Translations under genes and position numbers: made by a program | Source: a virus | DNA length: 49,605 bases | Virus record (IMG/VR): IMGVR_UViG_3300031673_000082 | Span: 1 to 49,605 of that record | Direction: 5' to 3' (one strand) | Shown: piece after piece, positions 7,348 through 14,876 of the stretch | How the letters are laid out: every line of letters begins with the position of its first letter | How positions within the stretch are numbered: position 1 is the stretch's first letter | The notes under the pieces: model-generated | Told to the model about the DNA's origin: nothing | Databases searched by the model: none | Seen by the model: the letters and a program-made list of their open reading frames with translations, nothing else

Positions 7348-7392
7348 TTGTGTATCACAAAATACAAATTGTCATACACAAGACATTTTGTG
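7348..7392 (+). repeat. two interleaved perfect 8-bp inverted repeats between tRNA-Ser genes
   Basis: TTGTGTAT (7348-7355) is the exact complement of ATACACAA (7374-7381), and CACAAAAT (7356-7363) is the exact complement of ATTTTGTG (7385-7392). The arms are ordered A-B-A'-B', which in RNA would mean either a pseudoknot or two mutually exclusive hairpins. The 10 bases between B and A' contain a small palindrome, ACAAATTGT. It sits in the longest spacer of the tRNA cluster (7345-7422), which has no other recognisable content. Confidence 0.6.
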
Positions 7393-7422
7393 GACGGTGC
7401 GTGAGACACAAAGAGCAAATAC

Positions 7423-7510
7423 GGAGCGTTGCCGGAGAGGCTAATCGGCCCTGTTTGGAAAACAGGTGGTCAGAAATGGCACGTAGGTTCGAACCCTACA
7501 CGCTCCGCCA
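7423..7510 (+). tRNA. tRNA-Ser(GGA)
   Basis: Class II tRNA of 88 bases with acceptor GGAGCGT/ACGCTCC, discriminator G and CCA. Anticodon arm CCTGT-TTGGAAA-ACAGG with GGA at 7457-7459, long variable arm after it, T arm GTAGG-TTCGAAC-CCTAC. Confidence 0.92.
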
Positions 7511-7517
7511 ATTTCAC

Positions 7518-7607
7518 GGAAGCGTGGCAGAGCACGGTTTATTGCACCGGTCTTGAAAATCGGTGGCCAGCAATGGTCCATGGGTTCAAATCCCATCGCT
7601 TCCTCCA
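7518..7607 (+). tRNA. tRNA-Ser(TGA)
   Basis: Class II tRNA of 90 bases with acceptor GGAAGCG/CGCTTCC and encoded CCA. Anticodon arm CCGGT-CTTGAAA-ATCGG with TGA at 7554-7556 (one G-T pair), long variable arm, T arm ATGGG-TTCAAAT-CCCAT. The discriminator base is T, unlike the G in the two other serine tRNAs here, which might weaken charging. Confidence 0.88.
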
Positions 7608-7612
7608 ATTGC

Positions 7613-7686
7613 GCACGGTTAGCCAAGCGGATAGGCGACAGGTTGCAACCCTGTAGAGATCGGTTCGACTCTGGTACCGTGCTCCA
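7613..7686 (+). tRNA. tRNA-Cys(GCA)
   Basis: 74 bases with acceptor GCACGGT/ACCGTGC, discriminator T (normal for Cys) and CCA. Anticodon arm ACAGG-TTGCAAC-CCTGT with GCA at 7645-7647. The T stem ATCGG/CTGGT relies on two wobble pairs. Last tRNA of the cluster. Confidence 0.88.
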
Positions 7687-7697
7687 ATTCGTAATGT

Positions 7698-7727
7698 TTG
7701 CACTTTACTCTCTGGATGGTATATACT
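7698..7727 (+). promoter_or_regulatory. sigma-70-like promoter for the glycosyltransferase gene
   Basis: TTGCAC (7698-7703), an 18-base spacer and TATACT (7722-7727), 58 bases before the glycosyltransferase start. The same TTTGCACTTTA element and TATACT box recur at 14820. The promoter is enclosed in nested inverted repeats: outer ATTCGTAA/TTACGAAT (7687-7694 and 7757-7764) and inner GTATATA/TATATAC (7719-7725 and 7747-7753), the inner one overlapping the -10 box. These could be operator sites or an mRNA leader fold. Confidence 0.6.
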
Positions 7728-7784
7728 GTTTGTGCGATAACGCAGCTATATACGGTTTACGAATAATCCAACCCCGGAGGTGTA

Positions 7785-10625
7785 ATGAAACTTCATTTGC
7801 TGGCTCATCCCGTCAACATGGAAGGAAACGGATATTACCGCGTAGTACTTCCCATCAACAACATCAAACAAGAGTATCCAGAAATTCTCATGCACCATGA
7901 CATGCGGTTTCCTCCTCTGGAAATGGCGCAAGGTGCTGATCGAATATTGTTTCAGTGGCAATACAAGGACTTCCAGCTTGAAATTATGAAAAGCTTCAGG
8001 AGGCACTCGGGCGCGAAAATCCTTTTCGAGATTGATGACAACATTCTTGCATTGCAGAATGGCAACTTTCTGGCTTCTCAAATGCCGAAAGATGTGGTAA
8101 AGCGGGTGCGAGAAGCTTGCGCTATGGCCGACCACATGATTGTCACTACCGACTATCTTGCCGATAGCCTTTCCAGCTTCCATAAAGATATTCGTGTTGC
8201 TCCAAATGCCGTTCCTCCTGAACTGTATCGCCCCGTTCCAAAAGACCGCGATGGAAAGGTTCGCATTGGCTGGGCTGGGTCCATTAGCCACGGCGCCGAC
8301 CTGTCCATCATTGAAGATGTCGTTAAGAACACGGCAGACAAGGTCCAGTGGGTGTTCTTTGGAATGGTTCCAGAATCTATCAAGCCATTAGTAGAGTTTC
8401 ATGACGGTGTGCAATTTGCCAAGTATTATGAAACGCTAGTGAATCTTGATCTCGATATAGCCATTGCTCCTATTGATGACAATGAGTTCAATCGGTGCAA
8501 GTCGCCGCTCAAAATGCTGGAATATGGCAGTATCGGTTGTGCGGTTATTGCTTCTGATGTTCCGCCGTATTCTGGATGGCCTGCGTTGACCGTAAAGAAC
8601 CGATACAGGGACTGGTTGAAAGCGGTCAATGCGCTGGTAGATGATCGTGAAATGCGATTTGAATTGGCTTCCAAGTTGCAGGAAAAGGTAAGGGCGGACC
8701 ATCTTGTCTCGTACCACACGGATACATGGATGAAGGCATGGGACTTGCCCGATGAAGTGGATTGCAAGGACGCACCCATCATCAAGAACTATTACGACGA
8801 AAGTTCCGAAATCGTGACTTCTGAACAACCCAAGGTGTCGGTCATCATTCCTGTATGGGCTGGTAATATTGCGGCCATGGAAGCTACGGCACGTTGCTTT
8901 GAGTCCATTGCTACTGCAAAGGTAAACACGCCATTTGAATTGATTGTCGTTTTTGACGGCATTGCGAATGAACCTCTGGAAAATCAGGCGCATGATCTAG
9001 GCGCTCTCGTGTTGTTCAACGAAAAAAACCTTGGCTTCGGTGCTAGTGTCAACTCGGCAGCCGTCATGGTTGGCAACCATGACTTCGTTATCCTCAACTC
9101 GGACACCCAAGTAACTGACGGGTGGTTGGATGCCTTGGTTGCGTGCGCTGAACCGGAAGATGTTGCCAGCGTAACGCCGTTGTCCAACAACGGAGAATTG
9201 GCTTCTTATCCTATTCCGTTCACCTATAACGACAAGCCTATTGACGCGAGCAAGTTGCCGCCTGACCGCGCCATTGAAGTTCCGGTTGGCGTAGGCTTCT
9301 GTATGTATATCAAGCGTAAAGTGTGGGATGAAGTGGGCACGTTTGATGCCAAACTGTTCCCAGAAGGTTATGGAGAGGAAACGGAATGGTGTCTTCGTGC
9401 GGCGGAAAAGGGCTTTAAGCATCTTCTCTGTGGTAGTGCATACGTTTGGCACGATGGCGGCGTTAGCTTTGGCAGTCGCAAAAAGAAGCTGTCTATCCGA
9501 GCTCTGGATATCATCAAGACAAAGTATCCTGAGTACCTTGGGCAAGTTATGTCTCTGCCACAGAAGATGATGGCGTTCCACCGTGATACGGATATTTTTA
9601 TGTACGATCCCAAGTCGGGACCAAGTACTTTGTTTATCGGCCATGCGTTAGGCGGTGGAGCGGAGCACTGGCTGCAAGAGGAAATGAAGAAGTGTGATCG
9701 TCCTTTGGTAATGCGCCCAGTTCCAAACACGACGCATTGCTGGATTGACACGTTCCGTTCGCTTTCGTCATTCGATTTGCAGACAGAATATGGCCATTCG
9801 TACTTGGAAGCCGTTCTACGCGCTTTGAATGTCACCAAGATCGTCGTTAGCGAAATGGTAGGGTATCCGTTTGGAATCCTTCAGTTCCTTCAAAAGACGA
9901 TCATCCCGTATGAAGTGCAGATACATGATTTTTACATGGTCTGCCCGGAAGTACACATGGCTGAAAAAGGCGACTTCTGTAACGCGCCCGATCTCCGTGG
10001 CTGCCAGATGTGCATGAAAGGCCGCGTAGACATGGAAAACTGGCGTAACTGGTTTGGCCCGTTTCTTGCTAAGGCCAAAAAGATTCAATCACCAAGCGAA
10101 GATACTAAACGCTGGTTCCTGAATTATTATCCAGACTTGAAAATTTCCGTTAAGCCGCATGAACCGGACATTGAAATTCCCGTTTATCCGGTTGCAAAGA
10201 ATGGGAAGGTTTTATTGATTGGCACGATTCATCCCGTTAAAGGGGCATCTTTGATCGTGGATGTTATCAAGTATGCTCACGAAATAGGCTCCAAGGTTCA
10301 TTTTGAAGTGCTTGGTCAGCTTTATGGATGCGATGCCGTAGCGGAGCTTCCCAACGTGACTTTGCATGGCCCTTATGAAAATTGGGACGTGAAAGAATGT
10401 ATTGAAGAAATAAATCCGTCTTGCGCGTTCTTGCCGTTCTTGTGGCCTGAAACGTGGAGCTATACATTGTCCGAATTATTTTCTTCTGGAATCCATCCAG
10501 TGACATTTGACATCGGCGCTCCGGCTGCTAGAATAAGAGATAGAGATTTTGGTACTGTTCTTCCTTGGTCATCCAGAAAGGATGTCTCAAGGATTCTTTC
10601 CACACTGGAAAGCCTAGCTTTTTAA
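7785..10625 (+). CDS. three-module glycosyltransferase (GT4-like, GT2, GT4-like), 946 aa
   Basis: Residues about 1-320 form a GT4-like GT-B domain (IGWAGSISHG at 161-170; KSPLKMLEYGS at 239-249, the nucleotide-sugar binding region). Residues about 350-600 are a GT2 domain (VSVIIPVW at 351-358; NLGFGASVN; LNSDTQ at 437-442, the metal-binding Asp; EETEWCLRA at 531-539). Residues about 612-946 are a second GT-B-like domain (IHDFYMVCPE and a four-Cys segment, later GTIHPVKGA). Such multi-domain enzymes assemble surface polysaccharide with several linkages. Substrates are unknown; virion or host-surface glycan is possible. It has its own promoter upstream and a strong terminator downstream and has a GGAGG site before ATG, so it is an independent unit between tRNAs and head genes. 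Confidence 0.88.
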   Translation: MKLHLLAHPVNMEGNGYYRVVLPINNIKQEYPEILMHHDMRFPPLEMAQGADRILFQWQYKDFQLEIMKSFRRHSGAKILFEIDDNILALQNGNFLASQMPKDVVKRVREACAMADHMIVTTDYLADSLSSFHKDIRVAPNAVPPELYRPVPKDRDGKVRIGWAGSISHGADLSIIEDVVKNTADKVQWVFFGMVPESIKPLVEFHDGVQFAKYYETLVNLDLDIAIAPIDDNEFNRCKSPLKMLEYGSIGCAVIASDVPPYSGWPALTVKNRYRDWLKAVNALVDDREMRFELASKLQEKVRADHLVSYHTDTWMKAWDLPDEVDCKDAPIIKNYYDESSEIVTSEQPKVSVIIPVWAGNIAAMEATARCFESIATAKVNTPFELIVVFDGIANEPLENQAHDLGALVLFNEKNLGFGASVNSAAVMVGNHDFVILNSDTQVTDGWLDALVACAEPEDVASVTPLSNNGELASYPIPFTYNDKPIDASKLPPDRAIEVPVGVGFCMYIKRKVWDEVGTFDAKLFPEGYGEETEWCLRAAEKGFKHLLCGSAYVWHDGGVSFGSRKKKLSIRALDIIKTKYPEYLGQVMSLPQKMMAFHRDTDIFMYDPKSGPSTLFIGHALGGGAEHWLQEEMKKCDRPLVMRPVPNTTHCWIDTFRSLSSFDLQTEYGHSYLEAVLRALNVTKIVVSEMVGYPFGILQFLQKTIIPYEVQIHDFYMVCPEVHMAEKGDFCNAPDLRGCQMCMKGRVDMENWRNWFGPFLAKAKKIQSPSEDTKRWFLNYYPDLKISVKPHEPDIEIPVYPVAKNGKVLLIGTIHPVKGASLIVDVIKYAHEIGSKVHFEVLGQLYGCDAVAELPNVTLHGPYENWDVKECIEEINPSCAFLPFLWPETWSYTLSELFSSGIHPVTFDIGAPAARIRDRDFGTVLPWSSRKDVSRILSTLESLAF

Positions 10626-10649
10626 GTTTCTCCTGCGGTCCCTCCGATT

Positions 10650-10675
10650 GAGGCCATGAAAATGGCCTCTTTTTT
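10650..10675 (+). terminator. strong intrinsic terminator after the glycosyltransferase
   Basis: Perfect 7-bp stem GAGGCCA/TGGCCTC (10650-10656 and 10663-10669) with loop TGAAAA and a run of T from 10670 to 10675. It lies 25 bases after the stop codon and just before the repeated promoter at 10682. Confidence 0.85.
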
Positions 10676-10681
10676 ATGCGC

Positions 10682-10719
10682 GATAGACAAAAATCTTTTT
10701 TTCGGACTATATAACCATA
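10682..10719 (+). promoter_or_regulatory. 38-bp duplicated promoter element, copy 1
   Basis: All 38 bases are identical to 23403-23440. Within it TAGACA and TATATA are 18 bases apart, a plausible -35/-10 pair, with a conspicuous run of seven T and CGGAC in the spacer. It follows a terminator directly and precedes the head-maturation genes by 25 bases. The downstream leader also resembles copy 2 (GGAAAACTAT, then CTGGAG as ribosome binding site). Likely a late promoter recognised by host or phage-modified RNA polymerase. Confidence 0.7.
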
Positions 10720-10743
10720 AGGGAAAACTATCTGGAGATAGGC

Positions 10744-11154
10744 ATGTTCAGCGTAGAACGAAATGGCTTTACCATCGTATCCACAGAATCCGAACTGAAG
10801 GCACTTGTAAAGAAGGGCGAATCTTGTCGAGTCGAAACGATCAAGGCTGGCGTCAGTACGGTTGATGGAGAGATTATCTATTTCGTTGAAAAGGCGTTGA
10901 AGCAAGGCGAACACAAAACTCCCCCTAAAGGCTATCCAGAAAAGCGCAAAGAATATGCGGTTCCTTCTGTTTATGCTTTCCCCATTGATGACGAAGAGCA
11001 TGTGCGTGCCGCTCTGTCCTATTTCCACAAACATCGTTTTGACAGCAACGAACAGAAGAAAGAAGCTGCCAAGCGTATCATGAGTGCTGCCAAGAAACAT
11101 GGCGTTGATGTTAGCACTGATAGTGACGTGGCTCATGCGGCAAAGGGGAAATAA
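10744..11154 (+). CDS. DUF6582-like protein linked to the prohead protease, 136 aa
   Basis: The C-terminal two-thirds (YAVPSVYAFPIDDEEHVRAA, then a helix AKRIMSAAKKHGVDVS) match the small domain often found next to or fused with phage prohead proteases, in which a Phe-Pro/Leu-Pro motif is followed by HVRxAxxxF and RIxxAAKKxGV. Its function is not established; a role in head assembly is suggested by the conserved neighbourhood. First gene after the duplicated promoter, with a TGGAGATAGGC leader before the ATG. The stop overlaps the protease start by one base. Confidence 0.65.
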   Translation: MFSVERNGFTIVSTESELKALVKKGESCRVETIKAGVSTVDGEIIYFVEKALKQGEHKTPPKGYPEKRKEYAVPSVYAFPIDDEEHVRAALSYFHKHRFDSNEQKKEAAKRIMSAAKKHGVDVSTDSDVAHAAKGK

Positions 11155-11969
11155 TGCAACTTGCCCATAAATATGACCCAGTAGTCGTAGATATTCCTTG
11201 CACTGTCCGCGTGATGGTCAAGGGCGGTAAGCGCATGGTGGCTGTAGAGGCTTCATGCGAAGCAAAAGATTCTGAAGGCGACATCATCCTTCAAAAGGCG
11301 TTACTGGATTCCGCCGCGTCTTTTATTCGTTCAGGCGACTTGGATATCGACCATCTTTCCAAGATTGGTGATCGAGTTGGTGCCAAGGACCCGATGCCAT
11401 CTTATATCGTTGGCGAGCCCACGGAAGTGAATGACATTGGCGGTGGACGTACAGAAGTCATTGGCTTTTTGTATCCAGAAAATCCCAAATCGGATTGGTT
11501 GTGGAGCAAATTGCAGTCTGAGCCGGATCGCTGGAGATCATCCATTTATGGGTTCCCTACCGACATGGACGAAGGAACAGGCGGTGCAAGCCGGTATTTG
11601 GTTAAAGCGATGGATTGGACCAGTTTGGCTTTTACGCGAAATCCGGTAAACGATGCTATCAAAGGCCATGCGCGAATCATTAAGGCGAATGCTTTTATGT
11701 CAGAATTAGTGAAATGTGGCATCACCTGCGAAAAGGGAATGCCAGAAGGAATGATAAATAATTCATGGGAAAGTGCCACCCTGAATCAGCTTTATGAGCG
11801 ATACTTGGCACATCGCGCTGAAGGTTGTGATCTTTTGAAGTCCCACAGGACGACATATCACATCCAGAAGCACATGGAGGTGTGCGAAGGAATGCCCCTT
11901 GAAAAGGCTGAAATCGTCGCCAACGCTATAGCAAATCTTGTCAAACGGAGTATTAAACATGGATATTAA
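11154..11969 (+). CDS. prohead protease, 271 aa
   Basis: HK97-type serine protease that trims scaffold and capsid proteins during maturation. Visible signatures are an early EASCEAKDSEGDII segment (32-45), catalytic His in DIDHLSK (H67), catalytic Ser in WRSSIYGF (S129 or S130) and MDWTSLAFTRNPVN (153-166), the usual last strand. The C-terminal extension has C/H residues (CDLLKSHRTTYHIQKHMEVC) that might bind a metal. It lies directly before the scaffold-like and capsid genes, and its stop overlaps the next start. Confidence 0.88.
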   Translation: MQLAHKYDPVVVDIPCTVRVMVKGGKRMVAVEASCEAKDSEGDIILQKALLDSAASFIRSGDLDIDHLSKIGDRVGAKDPMPSYIVGEPTEVNDIGGGRTEVIGFLYPENPKSDWLWSKLQSEPDRWRSSIYGFPTDMDEGTGGASRYLVKAMDWTSLAFTRNPVNDAIKGHARIIKANAFMSELVKCGITCEKGMPEGMINNSWESATLNQLYERYLAHRAEGCDLLKSHRTTYHIQKHMEVCEGMPLEKAEIVANAIANLVKRSIKHGY

Positions 11970-12957
11970 TCAGCTTTCTGCCGCTGTTGCGAACCTGAAG
12001 GCGGATGAGCTTGCAGTCGTCCTGAAGAAGAGCACAGGAGGCTTGAAGCGTATCCGCGAAATTCTGGATATGTGGGATGATCCCGACGAGTTCCTTTCCA
12101 AGGAACAGATTGGCCTTGGTCCCGTTGAAAGTGCCTCTGGCGAGGGACTTGACCGCATGCTTGACCGCTATTCGCATCCCCAGAAGCAGGAAGGGATTGC
12201 GCTGGCTTATGACAAACTGGCTACTCGTCTTGACCGTATGGAAAAGGCCATGAGCGGACTCTTGCTGACTATGGGCAAGGCCGAGGAAAAGGAAGAAGAG
12301 GAAGAGGAAGAGAAGGAGCGCGAAGAAAGTGCTAAGTCTCTGGCCGAAAAGGTTGCCTCTGAAGTCCTTCGTCGCATGGGAAAGGCCGAAGACAAGGAAG
12401 AAGAGGAAGATGAGAAGGAAATGGAAAAAGCCCTTCGCATCATCGCTCAGAAGGCCGTAGAGAACGGCAATACCACCGAGTTCATGGCTGCCATGAAAGC
12501 TATCTCCGCCATCAAGGCAGAAGCCCGTGACGAGTCGGAAAACATGATGGAAGACGAGGATACCAATCAGGCTGATCGCGCTGCCGACGCTCGCAAGGCG
12601 AAGGAAGAGGATAAAGATGATCTTGGTAAATCGCGCATCAAAGCCCTTGAGAAATCCTTGGCCATGACCACATTGGAACTGGACAAGTTGCGCCAGACCA
12701 TCATGAACGCTTCCACCGGCAACCCCACCGCTCCCGTGATCCCGGCTTCTGTTCGCGGTAACGGCGACGTGAGTCCCATCGCCAAGGCCCGTGCCGACCA
12801 CGATGCAGGCTTGCTTGAAATGGGCGCTCTGGAAGAAGTGGAAAGTCTGATGCAGATGAAGGGATATGTGGATAACGGACAGCTTCCGGCTTCCGTGTTC
12901 GAGCGTAAACTAGAGAGTGCTTCGATGGGTGCTCGCCGTTGTTTTGAAGGGGAATAA
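11959..12957 (+). CDS. putative capsid scaffold/prohead core protein, 332 aa
   Basis: The protein lies between protease and major capsid protein, the usual site for scaffold. It is strongly acidic with Glu/Lys-rich coiled-coil segments (about residues 75-150 and 185-255), fitting a scaffold core that the protease degrades. I chose the ATG at 11959 (MDINQLSAAV), which overlaps the protease stop as in coupled genes; an open extension to 11938 exists but lies in the protease gene. No known family motif beyond composition is visible. Confidence 0.7.
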   Translation: MDINQLSAAVANLKADELAVVLKKSTGGLKRIREILDMWDDPDEFLSKEQIGLGPVESASGEGLDRMLDRYSHPQKQEGIALAYDKLATRLDRMEKAMSGLLLTMGKAEEKEEEEEEEKEREESAKSLAEKVASEVLRRMGKAEDKEEEEDEKEMEKALRIIAQKAVENGNTTEFMAAMKAISAIKAEARDESENMMEDEDTNQADRAADARKAKEEDKDDLGKSRIKALEKSLAMTTLELDKLRQTIMNASTGNPTAPVIPASVRGNGDVSPIAKARADHDAGLLEMGALEEVESLMQMKGYVDNGQLPASVFERKLESASMGARRCFEGE

Positions 12958-12959
12958 TC

Positions 12960-14729
12960 ATGGATAAGCGCGAAATTGGTTTTCTTCGTGAGAAAGCGCT
13001 TGCACAACTGGCTACTCAGTTTGGGCAGCACATGGACCAGCCGTTGCCACAGGCTATTATGGCATTGGCTGGAAGTCTGGGTAGCGAGTCCTCTTCGGAA
13101 ATCGGGCGTCGGGCAACCGAAGCCATGGCCAAAAGTTCCGCCGCTGGATGGAACAGTGGTTGCGGTGGTACAGCCGTAACAACCGATCAGGGTACTCCTC
13201 TGAAAGTCCTGTCAAAAGCCGTCTATCGTCAGGAATTGCTGAAGGCCGATCTTGACGTTGGCAACTTGACCAACTTCAGCCAGATCACAGGCGGTCAGGC
13301 ACTTGGCTTCGTGTCCTTGGATACGCAGCTTGCTCGTGGTACCGTGCGGCCCAAGTCGTTCACTCTGCATCAGGCGCTCAAGAAATCGGCGGCTTACCAG
13401 ATTGTCGATTACTGGTCCTACGCTCAGTCTACTGGCGGCCCTCTGCCCGGTCAGGCGTTCGCCAACTACAGTTCCGTTACCGCAGGCGCGTTGAACACCA
13501 GCGCCGGTCTGTACGAACTGAAGAACATCACCTTGAAGATGGCTCTGGATGGACGTGCGATTACCACCGCGCTGGCCGCTCAGAACAGCTTCGTCAACAT
13601 CGGTGAGCAGGAAACGGCGAATGCCAGCTTGAGCGTGTTGGAGTCGGTGAACTGGACTAACTACTGGGGCAATGGCGCTATCTATAGCAACCAGCCTACC
13701 GGTATCTATGCCCAGCTTCCTTCTCAGAACGTGTTCAACTTCTATGACTACTACAACACTGTAGCGAGTCCGAAGGGCGTCAGCCAGCCGCAGGCGGTAT
13801 TCGACTTCATTTATGAAGGCGTTGCCCAGATCAACAGTTATCGGGCTTATGGTCGGCCTACCCATGCGTTCATGGACCCGACTGCTTACGGTAGCTTGCA
13901 GGGTCTGTCCACCACGTTGCTGAACAACATCGTCAATGACTTCAGTGAGCGGATGAATACCCGCGCCCTGACCATCAACGGTGATCTGCGTGGCATGCGT
14001 ACCGCGTTCGGTGAAATCGGGTTTGAAATCGACATTTTCATCAATGCCCGTCAGTATCCCGCTCAGGCGTTCTACAACCAGCAGACCGCTACTTCGTATG
14101 CCACCACGAGCAATCCGTGGGCACCTGTCAGCGTTACCGTGGCAACTGGCACTGTAACTCCTTCCGGTCAGGTCAACCAGTTCGATAGCAACTACGGCGG
14201 CGGCGACTATGCCTATGCGGTTGCAGGCATGGATGCTTCCATGACCGAGTCCGAACTGACTTGGGTGAACGTGACTGGCGTTCCGAGTGGCGGCGTAGCT
14301 ACGCTAACCATCAATCCGTCCACCGCTGGCACTGTACAGGCGTTCCGTATTTACCGTTCCGGTAAGGGGTACTCGTACAGCAGCGGCGATGCTACCGCAC
14401 CTAATCAGGTTCGCTACATTGCTGATGTTCTTGCCAATGGTTCGAGCGCCGTGACATTCACGGATAGCAACCAGAGCATTCCCGGTTCCAGCACGATCTT
14501 CTTGCTGGACTTGGATGACGCTGACAATGCGTTGGATTATCGTTACTTGTTGCCGCTGTCTCGGGTCAACCTGTTCCAGAATAACCTGCTTATGCCTTGG
14601 GCGGTTGTCATCATCGGTGCTCCTCGTGTGCGGATTCCTAAGTTTCATGGCGCAATCAATAATTTTACGCCGGAAAACCCCAACTGGAATCCGTTGTCTG
14701 CAAATAACCCTAATGCACCTATGGGTTAA
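12960..14729 (+). CDS. major capsid protein with an Ig/FN3-like insertion, 589 aa
   Basis: Main shell protein, placed after protease and scaffold and followed by a strong terminator, as expected for a highly expressed gene. The body (about 70-385 and 515-570) carries capsid-like features such as THAFMDPTAYGSLQGLSTTL and, near the end, LLMPWAVVIIGAPRVRIP. Residues about 385-515 are a beta-rich Ser/Thr/Gly segment (YAVAGMDASMTESELTWV, AFRIYRSGKGYSYSS, VTFTDSN) that looks like an Ig or FN3 domain inserted on the outer face. Its codon use is strongly biased to abundant codons compared with neighbours. No alternative assignment competes well. Confidence 0.85.
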   Translation: MDKREIGFLREKALAQLATQFGQHMDQPLPQAIMALAGSLGSESSSEIGRRATEAMAKSSAAGWNSGCGGTAVTTDQGTPLKVLSKAVYRQELLKADLDVGNLTNFSQITGGQALGFVSLDTQLARGTVRPKSFTLHQALKKSAAYQIVDYWSYAQSTGGPLPGQAFANYSSVTAGALNTSAGLYELKNITLKMALDGRAITTALAAQNSFVNIGEQETANASLSVLESVNWTNYWGNGAIYSNQPTGIYAQLPSQNVFNFYDYYNTVASPKGVSQPQAVFDFIYEGVAQINSYRAYGRPTHAFMDPTAYGSLQGLSTTLLNNIVNDFSERMNTRALTINGDLRGMRTAFGEIGFEIDIFINARQYPAQAFYNQQTATSYATTSNPWAPVSVTVATGTVTPSGQVNQFDSNYGGGDYAYAVAGMDASMTESELTWVNVTGVPSGGVATLTINPSTAGTVQAFRIYRSGKGYSYSSGDATAPNQVRYIADVLANGSSAVTFTDSNQSIPGSSTIFLLDLDDADNALDYRYLLPLSRVNLFQNNLLMPWAVVIIGAPRVRIPKFHGAINNFTPENPNWNPLSANNPNAPMG

Positions 14730-14748
14730 GTCAGGAAGTTCTGACGAA

Positions 14749-14770
14749 GGGGCCGAAAGGCCCCTTTTTT
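14749..14770 (+). terminator. strong intrinsic terminator after the major capsid gene
   Basis: Perfect 6-bp GC stem GGGGCC/GGCCCC (14749-14754 and 14759-14764), GAAA tetraloop and six T (14765-14770), 20 bases after the capsid stop codon. A textbook rho-independent terminator. Confidence 0.92.
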
Positions 14771-14819
14771 AATTATCTCATTATAAATCTTTTCTGTTTA
14801 ACCCCGCACAAGCCCACAT

Positions 14820-14847
14820 TTGCACTTTATACAACTTTGGTTATACT
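14820..14847 (+). promoter_or_regulatory. sigma-70-like promoter for the speD/neck operon
   Basis: TTGCAC (14820-14825), a 16-base spacer and TATACT (14842-14847), 29 bases before the next start codon and 50 bases after the capsid terminator. It shares TTTGCACTTTA and TATACT with the promoter at 7698, defining a second promoter type in this genome. Confidence 0.6.
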
Positions 14848-14876
14848 AGTTAAATTATGTATATGGAGAATACACA

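Noticed and set aside
6715-7626. Apparent proteins on both strands across the tRNA cluster, such as a minus-strand frame containing GLDSNQRP
   Set aside because: This is the well-known artefact of translating tRNA T arms and anticodon arms; the region is filled by tRNA genes and short spacers.
11953-12801. 282-aa minus-strand frame opposite the scaffold-like gene, with many Phe/Leu residues resembling a membrane protein
   Set aside because: The hydrophobic runs are the complement of GAA/GAG/AAG codons in the acidic scaffold coiled coils; no start signal.
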